From assembly GCF_000186865.1 (NCBI RefSeq), contig NW_008705563.1, positions 2,688,243-2,752,242 of the forward strand: DNA of 64,000 nt, given 5' to 3'. A model generated the notes under the pieces. That model worked only from the letters and a program-made list of their open reading frames with translations. It ran no database searches and was not told the origin of the DNA. Numbering within the stretch: the first letter of the stretch is position 1; every line of letters begins with the position of its first letter. The DNA is from Aureococcus anophagefferens (lineage: Eukaryota > Sar > Pelagophyceae > Pelagomonadales > Pelagomonadaceae). A program made the position numbers and the translations under genes. Below, piece after piece: positions 21,801 to 33,800 of the stretch.

Positions 21801-24800
21801 GCCTCGAGCACGCCGGCGCCCGCACGGAGCCCATCTCCGTGCACGCGAGCGACCACGAGGTGCGCGCCGCGCTGGAGCGGGCGCTCTTTTTGCGCGTCGA
21901 CGTGTCCGTGGACGCGAACGTCGACGGCGAGGGCCGCGGGTGGATGGTCACGTTCACGGGGGACCCGGGCGACGTGCCGCTCATGGGCTGCGACAAGAAC
22001 CTGAGCACGGGCCTCGCGGGGCCCAACGGGACGACCTACCCGACGCCGAGCTGCGTCGTCGTCGAGACGCGCGCGGCCACGTCCCGGCCGTCGTCGGGCT
22101 TTTTCGCGCTCAGCTTCGACGGCGAGACGACGGCGAGCATCGCCGCGAACGCGTCGGCCGACGACGTGCGCGACGCCCTGGAGGCGCTGTCGACCGTGGG
22201 CTCCGTGAACGTCACGGACGCGCCCATGCGGATAGGGCACGTCGTCTCGGAGCGCCGCGCGAGCGCCGGCGCGTCCGGGCCCGGCGGCCGCGCGTGGCGC
22301 GTCGCGTTCCTCGGCCACACGGGCCGGAACCTGGGCGCGTCCGTGCTGCACCGCGGCGACCAGCCCCTCCTGTCCGTCGTCGAGACGCGCGAGCGGTTCC
22401 TCAACGGCACGGACGCGTCGTACGAGACGCAGGAGCTCGTCCGCGGCTCCGCGAGCGGCGGCGGCTTCAAGCTCCGGCGGTCCTACGCGGGCTGGACGGA
22501 CACCCTAGCCTACGGCGCGTCGGAGGAGGCCGTGCGCTACGCGCTCGAGGACGGCGCGTGCGCCGACGTCCGCGTCAACCGCGACGCGTACGCGGACGCA
22601 TCGTCCGAGGGCTGGCGCTACCGCGTGACCTTCCCGGCCTGCGCCGGCAACGCCATGAACGTCCTCGGGGACGCGGCGGGCCTGACGGCCGCGGACGCGG
22701 CCGTGAGGGTCCGGGAGACGGTCCGCGGCGTGCCCGCGGCCGCGCCCTACGGCTCCCTCTACCTATCGTTCCGCGACGCCACGACGGCCGAGCTCGGCAC
22801 GGACGCGTCCGCGGCGGACGTCGAGGCGGCCCTCGAGGCCCTCGAGACCGTGGGCGACGTCGAGGTCTTCAAGGTCCGCGAGTCCGCGGCGCGGACGACG
22901 TGGACGGTGACGTTCACGACGCTCGGCGGCCCGACGAATCTCGGAGATCTGCCGCTCCTGGCGGCGGAGTTCGACAACCGCAAGGTCTGGGACGCGCGCG
23001 CGGCACCGACCGTGGACAAGCTCGCCGCGGGCTGCTGCGAGGTCGCGCTGTCGTTCAACGGCGGCGCGGACTTTTCGCGGAACGCGGACCCGACGGCCGT
23101 CGTCTTCTCGCGCGACGTCTCCGCCATCGTGACGCGCCTCCACCCCGCCTTTGGCCCCGCGCGCGGCGGCACGGAGGTGACGGTCTTCGTCGCCGGGTCC
23201 GCGGGGCTCTCCGGCTACGCGTCGTCCATGGCGCCGCCGGACGGGGCCCTGCTCTGGTGCGTCTTCGGCGGCGTCGAGACGCGCGCGACCTACGTCAACG
23301 ACACGGCCTGCACCTGCGTCGCGCCCCAGCACGCGCCGGCCGTCGCCGCGGTCGAGGTCGTCGCGCACGCCTATGCCGAGAAGTCGCGCGCCGTCGTCGC
23401 GGCCGCGGGCTTTGCCAACTACGACTACCTCGCCGAGGAGCGCGTGTCGCTCGTCGCGCCCGCGCTCGCCGACGGCCGGCAAGGCTCGGAGATCTTCGTG
23501 CTCGGGTCCTTCGCCGAATTCGACGCGGCGTCGCGGACGTGCGACTTCCACCTCCACGCGCCGCCGTCCGTCGGTTCCAGGCCCCGCGAGCGGTTCCTGG
23601 CCACGAAGGCCTACGTCGTCAACGCGTCCGTCGTCGCCTGCTTCGCGCCGTCTTTGGAGGCCTTTGGCGTCGGCGACGCGGCGACGGCGTCCGCGTCCGT
23701 GACCGTGACGGCGAACGGCGTCGACGCGGCTCTCGGCGCGGCGACGTTACGCTACGCGCCGCCGCCGTCCGCGACGCGCGCGGACCCGCCGGCGGGGCCC
23801 CGGGCCGGCGGCACGGTCGTGCGCGTGCTCACGGACTGGAACGCGACGGAGAAACGCGCCGCGGACCTCGCGGGCGCCGACGGTCTAGCGACGTGCGACT
23901 TCGGGGGCGCGGTCGTGGCCGCGGCGTACCGGTCGCGCGAGGAGCTCGAGTGCGTCGCGCCGCCCTTCGAGCCCGCGCGCGCCGTCCACACGCTGACCGT
24001 GTCGTCGGCCGCGGTGACGCGGGGCGCGCAGGTCCTCGAGGTCGCGCTCGACTCCGCGACGGCGGCCGACGCGTCGGGCGCGTTCCGCGTGGAGCTCGAG
24101 GGCGTCGCGAGCGCCTGGATCGACATCAACGCCACGGCGGCGGAGGTCGAAGCCATCCTCGAGGCCATGGCGCCCGTCGGCGACGTCGCCGTCGCGCTCA
24201 ACGGCACGCGCGTCGTCGCCGCGGGCCAGGAGGGCCGGTCCTGGGCGGTCCACTCCTTCGCCGTCGCGTTCAAGTCGCGCGAGGGCCCCGTGCCGACTTT
24301 TGCGGTGGACGACTCGCGGCTGTCGACGCTCGGCGCGGGCGACGCGGTGCGGGCCTATCCCGTGTACCGAGGCACCACCGGCGCGGCGACGGCCGAGGCG
24401 CAGACCATCGAGATCCGCCAGCCGGACGCCGTATCCGAGGTGCAGCGCGTGACGCTCGCGGGGTCCAACGGGCGCATCGGGAGGGAGAAGGTGCGGGCCT
24501 ACATCGACGAGTCGTCGATCTCCACGTCGGACACCTTCTACCTGACGTACGACGGCGTCGACACCGCGGCGCTCGACTGGGACGCGACGGCGGACGACGT
24601 GCGCGCGGCGCTCGAGGACGTCGCGGGCGTCGGCCGCGTCGACGTCGCGCGGGCCGTCGCGGGCACGCGGGGCTTCGGCTGGACCATCGCGTTCTTGGAC
24701 TACACGAACGCGCGGCTGCGCCCGCTCCCGGCGTTCGGCTCCGCGACGGGCCTGACGGGCGCCGTCGTGCGCCTGACGAACGAGGTCAACACGCCCAAGG

Positions 24801-27800
24801 GGTCGTTCACCTTGTCTCTACCGTCGCTCTACGGGTCCGCGACCGCGGGCCCGATCTCGCCCGGCGCGTCGAGCGACGACGTCGAGGACGCCATCTACGA
24901 GGCCTGGCGCGTCCGCGTCTCCTCGGAGACGGACGAGCGCGCCGACGGCCGCGCCTGGCGCGTGACCTTCCCGCCGTCCATGGACGACGTGCCGGCCCTC
25001 GTCGCCAACGACACCTACGTGCAGGGGTTCTACAACGTCACCGTCGACGAGGTCGTCGCCGGCGTCGCGCCGCTCGACGGGTTCCTCGTGCTGGAGACGA
25101 CGGACCAGTACGGCAATCAAAATTCGTCGGCGAAGCTGCCCGTGGCCTCCCTCACGCCGGCAATGATCCAGAACGCCCTGGAGGACGCGATGGGCGCCTA
25201 CGTCGCGGGGCGCCACGTCGTCGTGTCGCGGACGGACGTCGACGCGGGCGTCTTCTGCGACAACGAGACGTCGAGCAACGAGAAATGCCGCGGCGTCGAC
25301 TTCGCGATCACGTTCCCCGCGACCATGGGCGACGTGCCTTTGGTGGTTTCGAACCTCACCGGCTCCACCCCCTCGGCGCGCATGACCGCGACGACGTACT
25401 CCATCGCCAACGGCACCTGGGCGCCCCTCGGCGGCTCCTTCAACCTCACGGTGCCCGGGGGCTGGTACCCGCGGCGCGGCGAGGCGTCCGTCGAGGCCGT
25501 GCGCGGCGTCGACACGAGGGCTTTACCTTGGAACGCGACGGCGCGCGACGTCCGCGTCGCGCTCCTCGACCGCTACGTGCGCGTCGCGTCCGTGACGCGG
25601 GAGAAGCTCGATTCCCACGCGGGCCTCTTCGGCCACGCCTGGACCATCGCCTACGCCGACGAGGGCGAACGGCCCCTGCTCCGCTGCGACCGCGTCTACG
25701 ACGCGAACGTGACGGACCGGCCGCCCTGGACCTGGGACCCCGTCTACGGGCGCACCTACGAGGACGCCGACGGCGCCTTCGTCGAGCCCGACGAGCCGCT
25801 GAGCGGCGACGCGGCGGCCTGCGGCGTCGCGGAGACGCGCGCGGGCGCGGGGCCCTACGTCGACGTCAAAGTCTCCGCGAACGGCCAGGACTACGGCGCG
25901 AGCGCCGCGTCCTTTGGGTACCACGCGCCCGTCGTGCTGGAGAGTTCGACGCCCGCGCGGGGGACCGTGGACGGCGGCACGGAGGTCAGCGTGCGCCTGT
26001 CGACGATGGTGCCGGTCGTTTTAAATCGCACGATCACGACGGAGGGCGTGCGCCACCTGCCGCGCCACGCGACGGCCTACGACGCCTACGACGAAGACGG
26101 CCTGAACTACGACGCGACGGACGACGCCTACTTCTTCGCGGCGTCCGACGTCGGATTTTACAGAGTGCCCGGCGGCGAGTCGGCCGACTACGGCGTGCCG
26201 GGGACCGGCGTAGTCGTCGAGACGGGCGCGACGGCGTCGGGCGGGACGAGCTCCGCCATCGACTGGACGCCGGACCTGGCCCTGGGGCCCCTGGCGCTCC
26301 CGGGCCTGGCGCTCGACGACGTCGCGTGCGTCTTCGACGGCGTCGTCAGCCCCGCGCTCCGGATCGAGCGCGGCGGCTCGGAGGTCGTCTGCGCGGCGCC
26401 GCCGTCGTCGAAGACCGGGAGCGTGGACGTCGCCGTGTCCTTGAACGGCGGCGTCGACCTCTCGCCGCCCCTCGCGGCCGCCTTCGCCTACGTCGCCGAG
26501 GCGGGGACGTTGGTCGCGTCGCCGGCCGAGGGGCCCGTCGGCGGCGGCACGCTGGTCGCGCTCTCGTCCCCGACGCCCTTCCCGACGTCGACGGACGGCG
26601 CCGCGCGGTCCTTCGTCTGCCGCTTCGGCGACGAGGCCGTGCCCGCGGACGCCGCGTCCGCCGCGTCGGTCTCGTGCCGGAGCCCGGCGCGCGCCGAGGG
26701 CGCGGTCCGCGTCGCGCTGAGCGTCAACGGCGGCGTCGACTACGACGAGGCCCACGGGGCGCTCTACCACTACCGCCTCCCGGCGCGCGTCGCGGCGCTG
26801 GAGCCGAGCTGGGGCCCCGCGGGCGGCGGCGCGACGGTTAGGGTCCGCGGCGAGCGGTTCCCGCGGCCGTCCGCGGCGAACAACGCGACCATGCAGCGCT
26901 GCCGCTTCGGCGACATCGAGGCGCCGGCGACGTGGCACTCGCCGACGCTCGTGAGCTGCCCGGCGCCGCCCCTGCGGCCCGTCGACGAGGTCCAGTCCGT
27001 CGCGGTGGTGTCCGCGGGCTTCGTCGCCGAGATTCAAGAGATCGAGACGTCCGCGCGGGGCCTCGTCCGGGAACGGCACGAGATCACCATGTTCTCGACG
27101 GACGGCGCCGCCGCCGAGGAGGTCCAGCGCGTCGAGATCGCCTACGACGCGGACGTGCTGCCGGAGGTCCAGGACGTGTCCATCCGCGCGCACGTCGACG
27201 ACGGCCCCGCGGTCGTCGAGGTCAGGGCGACGGTCGCCGCGTCCCAGGGCGTCGTCCAGCGCTTGAGCGTGCGCGCGACGACGCGCCGGGAGGTGCAGGT
27301 GCTGACGCTGGCGCCGCTGCTGGGCGGCGCGCCCGCGGCGGATCTGGCGTCGTCGCGCGAGGTCCAGGAGCTGCAGCTGCTGGGCTTCTCCGGCGACGAC
27401 CCGGGCAACTTTACGGTGAGCGACGGGACGACGACGACGCGGTCCCTGCCCCTGGGCGTCGCGCCGGGCGTGCTCGAACGAGTGCTGGCGAACGAGCTCG
27501 CCGTCGACGTCGACGTGACCGTGTCTCGGGAGATCCACGAGGACGTGAGCAGCCTGAGGCGCGACCTGCGCATCACCTTCGCCGCGGACACGGGGAACGT
27601 CGCCGAGCTGAGCGCGGCGCCGACGGCGAGCCTCGGCGCGCGGTCCGCGCGCGTCGTCACGCTCGACGACGGCGCGGTCCAGGAGGTGCAGCTCGTGTCC
27701 TGGTCCGGCGCCACGGGCGGCACGTTCCGCCTCTCGGACGGGTCGACCACGACGGACGCCCTCGACTACAACGCGACGGCCGAGGACCTCGCCGCGGCCG

Positions 27801-30800
27801 TCGGGCGGCTCGAGACGATCGGCGCGGTCCGCGCGGCCGTGGAGATCGCGTCGCCGACGGCGCACCGCTGGGCCGTGACCTTCGTCGCCAACGCGGGCGC
27901 CGTGGATCTGTTGACCTACACGAACTCGCTGTCCGGCGGCGGGACGCTGAGCGTCGCGCGGCGCACCGCGGGCACCTCGAGGCCGCTCTCGGGCGTCGCC
28001 ATGGTCGGCGGCGCCGCGTTCGGCGGCTTCGTCGCCGTCAACGCGTCGGCGTCGGCGGCGGAGGTCGAGGCCGCGCTGGAGTCGCTGCCGTCGGCGCCGG
28101 ACGTGCGCGTCGCGAAGACGTTCCTCCACAGCGGCGCGTCGACGACGACCGTCGAGTTCGTGTCGCCGCGCGGCGACGTCGACCAGCTGAAGATCAACGG
28201 CTCGCTCCTGCTCGGCACGGGGCCCTACGCCAGGTCCAAGGAGGACGTGCGGGGGTCGAAGCTCGGCGGCTTCTTCGCCGTCTACAACGGGTCCCGCGTC
28301 GCGACGGGCGTCCCCTGCAACGCGTCGGCGTCGGCACTCGAAGCCGCGCTGCTCGCCGCGGGCGTCCTCGGCGCCGACGACGGCTCGGTGGTCGTGCGGG
28401 ACAGCCATTCCGGCGCCTACGAGGCCAACGCGTCGTCGTCCGTCGAGGAGCGCGCCTGGGACGTCGAGGCGCCCGCGGCGTTCGGGCCCGTGCGACCGCT
28501 GGGGATCAACGCGGCCGCGCTGAGCGGCGAGGACCACGCGGGCCACGTCGCCGTGCGACGCACGAACGCCCTCGCCGAGGTCCAGGAGATCCGCACGGCG
28601 GCGTCGTCGCCGCTCTACGGGTCCTTCACGCTCGGCTTCGGGGGCGAATTCACGGACCCGCTGCCGCACGACGCGACGCCGCGCGCGGTCAAGCGCGAGC
28701 TCGAGGAGCTCCCGGGCGTCGGCACCGTGTCCGTGTCCCGTCTGCTTCTCGCCGACGAGTCCTTCGAGGACATCGTCGCGGGCGGCGCGCTGACGCGGAC
28801 GCCGTCGTGGTCGGTCGCGCGCCGGTACGCGACGACGACGCTCGGCGCCTACGCCTGGCGCGTGACCTTCGACGCCTTCGTCGGCGACGCGCCCCTGCTG
28901 GAGACGTGCTGCGACGCCGTCGACGGGGGAACGATCCTCGCGCGCGCGTCGCGCGACGCGACGGTCGCGGCGGCGGAGGTCGTCAAGGGCACGGCCGTGG
29001 GGCTGAGCGGGCTCCTGCGATTGAAGCTCGACAACGTGACGACGGCCTGGGTCGACGTCGGCGACTCCGCCGCGGCCTTCGCCGCGAACCTCGAGGGCGC
29101 GCTCTGGAACGCGTCGAACAGCACGAAAAACTGGCGCTACGGGACGGCGACGGCGCGGCCGCTGCCGGCCGCGACGAACGCGGAGCGGCGCGTCGCCGTG
29201 TCCTTCCACGACTGGCGGCGGACGCCCTGGCGCGCGCCCGCCGCGCTGGACGTGGAGCGCCGGCTCAACGGCACGGCCGCGGACGGATTTTTGGCCGCCG
29301 GGTGGCCGCTGCCGGGCAACTCGACGGCCGTCGGCGGCTTCTTCCGCCTGAAGATGCGGCTCCTGGAACCCCTGCTCGGCGAGGCGACGCCGGAAAACAC
29401 GAACTTGCTGGAGGCGGCGTCGCGCTACACGCGGCCCATCGCGGCGGGCGCGCCCGCGGCGGACGTCGCGGCGGCGCTCAACGAGACTCTCGGGCTCGCG
29501 AACGTCAACGTCACCGCCTGGGAAAGAACAAATACGACCAACGGCACGACGACCTACCGCATCTCCATGATCGGTGCGTCGGCGGCGCCCATGCTCAAGG
29601 CCGACGACTCGACGTGCTGGACCGCGGGCGACGACGCGGAGCTGCGCGAGCTCGACGAAACGGAGCGGCGCGCGTGGCGCCGCGGCGACGACGGCATGCC
29701 CGCGCGCCGCCTGCGCGCGCCCTACGAGGCGTGCCGCGAGGGCCACCTGAACGGCACGAACGCCCGGGTGACGATATCGCGCGTCCAGGCCGGCAGCGAC
29801 GTCTCGGGCACGTTCCTGCTCAAGATGACCGCGCCTCCGGGGAACCGCGTGCTCAACCAGCAGGGCTCGGCGGCGCACTTCTTGAACCACAACGCCACGG
29901 GCGACGACGTCGCCGCGGCCGTGCGGTCCATCGAGGGCGGGGTCCTCGACAGCGTGGCGGCGACGATGGTGCCGCGCGCGGACGCGTCGAGCGGCGCGGG
30001 CCGCGCGTGGGACGTGACCTTCAAACGCTTCCTCAGCGACGGCGCGACATTGGCGCGCGTCGCGACGGACGTGCCGCCCCTGGACATCGTCACGACCTAC
30101 CTCACGGCGCTGTCGCCGAACGCGACCGCGCGCGTGACGACGCGGAAGGTCGGCTCGCTCAGCTGCCGCGCGGACTCGTTCTGGCGCGTGTCCTACGGCG
30201 GCGCCACGGTCAAGTACCTGCGCCACCACACGACCGCCGAGGAATTACGAGACAACCTCATCGCTTTGAACGTCCCCGGCAGCTCCTACGACGACGGCGA
30301 CTTCGTGGTGGAGAAGTCGGCCCGCGACGGCGACGGCGGCTACACGTGGTCGATCACGCTGCCCTGGCAGAAGACGACCAACGGCGAGAAGTTTGAAGTG
30401 GGCCCGACGAAGGGCGGCACGCTCAGCGACTACGACTGCGACATCCGGTCCACGATCGTCCGCAACGCGACCTTCGGTTTGGCGGGGTCCATGCGCCTCT
30501 CTTTGGGCAACGCGTCCGTCGGCACGGGCAACGAGGCCATCATCCCCGCCAACGCGTCGGCCGCCGAATTCGCGAAAGCTTTGGAGTCGCTGCCCGAGGT
30601 CGTCTCCGTCCGCGCGTCCGTCGACGTCCTGGAAGACGAGCCGCCGTTCGGCAACGGCGCGCGGCGGTGGCGCGCGACGTTCGAGAGTTTGGGCGACGCG
30701 GGCAACCTCCCCCGCCTCGAGGTCGCCCACCCGCCCGACGGCACGGACGCCGCCGTCAACGTCACGCAGGTCGTCCGGGGCCAGAGCGCGCCCGTCGTCC

Positions 30801-33800
30801 GCGTGGACCACACGGGGAGCTTCTCGGCGACGTACGACGGCTACGCGACTCCGTCCATCCCCGTCAACTCGTCCGCGGCCTACGTCAAGGACCGCATGCA
30901 GGAGAGCTTCGTGACGCTCCTGCGCTACCTCGACGTCGAGAAGCGCGGCGACAGCTACTACGTGTTGCTCGTCGGCGCGTCGGACAACGGCGACGCGGGC
31001 GACTTCTCCGTCTCGGGGTCCGCGACGGCGACGACGACGCGCGCGGAGCGGTCCGCCTTCGGCCACAGCGGCAACTTCACGCTGGAATTCGGGCTCCACT
31101 GCTTCGAAGCGACGACCGCCGCTTTATGCGAGGTCGGGCGCACGCGGGCCCTGCCCGTGGGCGCGAACGCGTCCGAGGTCGAGAGCGCGCTCGAGGACCT
31201 CCAGGACATCGTCGACGTCGAGGTCACGCGGGGCCAGCCCCGGGGCAAGATCAACGGCGACGTCTACGCCATCACCTTCAAGGAGCTGAACCACAACGCG
31301 AGCCGCGACGCGGTCGTCGACGACCCGTCGACGTGGAGCCGCGAGCACTCGCGCGTCGCCTACAGCGGCGCCTACGCGACGCACGGCGGCGCGCCGAACC
31401 TGCCGCTCATCCGCGGCTTCGGGTCGTCCATGGCCTCGACGGATTTCGCCGGCTACGGCGGCTCGCGGCTGCTGGGCGGCGGCACGGCCGCGGACGTCGT
31501 CGCGCGCGTCGTGAGCGACGGGCTCGAGCACGAGACCGGCGCCGTCGTCGCCGTCGAGGTGACGACGAACGGCCAGGACTACACGAGCGACGGCCTCACC
31601 TACGCGTTCGTCGCCCTGCCGGCCGTCGAGGCCGTCGTGCCGGCGCACGGGCCGCCGCGCGGCCACACGGAGATCCTGGTCTACGGCAGCGGCTTCCTGC
31701 GGAGCAGCCAGCTCTCCTGCCGCTTCGGCGACGCGGGCTGGGGCGGCGAGGTCGTCGCCGCGGTCTGGCACAACGACTCGTGCCTCGTCTGCCTCGCGCC
31801 GCCGCTGCCCAAGGCCGCGGCGTCGTGGGCGCGCGCCGAGAGCGCGCACGGCGGCGTACCGGGCGCGGTCAAAGTGGACGTCGCCGTGTCCAACAACGGC
31901 GCCTCGGGCAACTACAGCGACGCCGTCGCGTCCTACACCTACTTCCCCGAGCCCGTCGTCGACGCCGCGTACCCGCCGCTCGGCCCGTCGTCCGGCAACT
32001 TCTCCGTCGTCGTCAAGGTGCGGTCGTCGCTCGGCTACGATTTAGGCGACGGCGACCTGCGGTGCCGCTTCGGCGCCAAGATCGTCCAGGCCTTCCGGCG
32101 CGACGAGGGCACGCTCGCGTGCTTCGCGCCGCCCATGCGGCCCGGCGAGTACGGCCTCGCCGTGTCGCTCAACGACCAGGACTACTCCGCGCGGGTCCCC
32201 TTCCGCTACTACGAGGACCCGGCGATGCAGCGCGTCGTCCCCGTGTCGGGCCCGAGCGACGTCGGCGGGACGGTCGTCTCCATTTACGGGTTGGACTTCC
32301 TGAACACGTCGCTGCTCACGTGCCGCTTCGGCTACGCGGAGGTGCCCGCGCAGTGGGTCGCGGGCGTCGAGATCCGCTGCAAGGCGCCGCCGCTCGCGGC
32401 GGCCTACGCGCCGGGCCTCGAGTGGTCCGCGCTCAGCGAGCAGCACAACCGCCACGCGGACGCGGCGCACGGGAGCACGCGGCTCTTCCCGGGCTCGCAC
32501 TACTACCCGCACTACGCGCAGCGCCTCGTGAAGATCGAGGTGAGCAACAACGGCCAGGACTACACGGACTCGGGCATCGCGTACCTCTACCAGGCGCCGG
32601 CGGTCGTCGAGGACGTCGCGCCGCGCGTCGGCGGCACGCTCGGCATCAACGGCGAGGGCCGCAACTCGCTCTTCGTGCGGGGGTCCGACTTCGTGAACTC
32701 GTCGTCGCTGCGCTGCCGCTTCGGCGCCGCCGTGCTCGAGGCCGTGTTCCTGACGCCGGAGCTGGCTTTATGTTTCCCGCCGCCGCGGTCGACGCTGGAG
32801 CCGAACGTCGCCGCGCGGCGCGACGCGACGCTGGGGCACGGCGTCAACTATCTGGACAACGGCACGGCCTACGGCTCCGACGAGCTCGGCTACGCGCCCT
32901 TCCGCCACGCGTCGGCGGACCCGCCGGACGACGGCGACGTCGACGTCGACGATTTGGCGGCCGCGTACGACGCGCGTTTGGCCGACGACGCGTCGCTCGT
33001 CGAGGTGTCGAACAACGGCGTCGACTTCACGCTCGGCGGCGCCGTGGCCCAGCGCGTCGCGGCGCCCTGCCCGAGCGGCGCGTTCTGCGTCGGCGGCGAC
33101 CCGGCGCTCGCGCTGCCCGCGCCGCGGGGCGCCTTCGCGCCCACGGCGGCCGTGAACTTCACGGAGTGCCCCGCGGGGACGTACCAGCCCGCGAAGGGCC
33201 ACGAGGACTGCCTCCGGTGCCCCATCGGCTTCGAGTGCCCGGAGTTCGGGCTCCCCGTGCCGCGGCTCTGCCCCGCGGGCAAGGTCTGCGACGTCACGGG
33301 CATCACGCGCGCGGACCAGCCGTGCCCCGCGGGCCACTTCTGCTTGGAAGGGACGGCGACGACGGCGACGACGTGCGGCCACGTGCGGCCGTCGGGCCGC
33401 CTCTTCCCGACGCTGCTCCACGCGGAGCGCCACTCGACGGCGGGCACGGGCCAGCGGCGCCTGCCGGAGAAGCCCGTCATGGCTCTCGGCGCGCGGAACG
33501 CGGGGTGCTTCGCGAACCGGACCGACGACTTCGGGCTGGCCATGTCCAAGGTGCCCGAGCGCTTCTGGCAGGAGCGCCACCTCCTACCGCTCGACGACCG
33601 GTCGCCGTTCACGCCGCACCGCGGCCGCTACTGCCTCGACGACGCGTGCATGCGCCTCGAGGACGCGGCGTCCATGTCCGTCGCCGACGGCGCCTTCGAC
33701 TACGCGGCCTACGGCGCGAACCTGCGGCGGCCCGTGCCGTGCCCGCCGGGCATGTTCTGCGCGCCGGGCACGGCCGTCGCCAAGGGCAACATGCGCAACT

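Noticed and set aside
26021..30229. A 1,402-residue antisense open frame
   Set aside because: It mirrors the GC3 pattern of the sense strand and shows only Arg/Ala/Gly-rich sequence.
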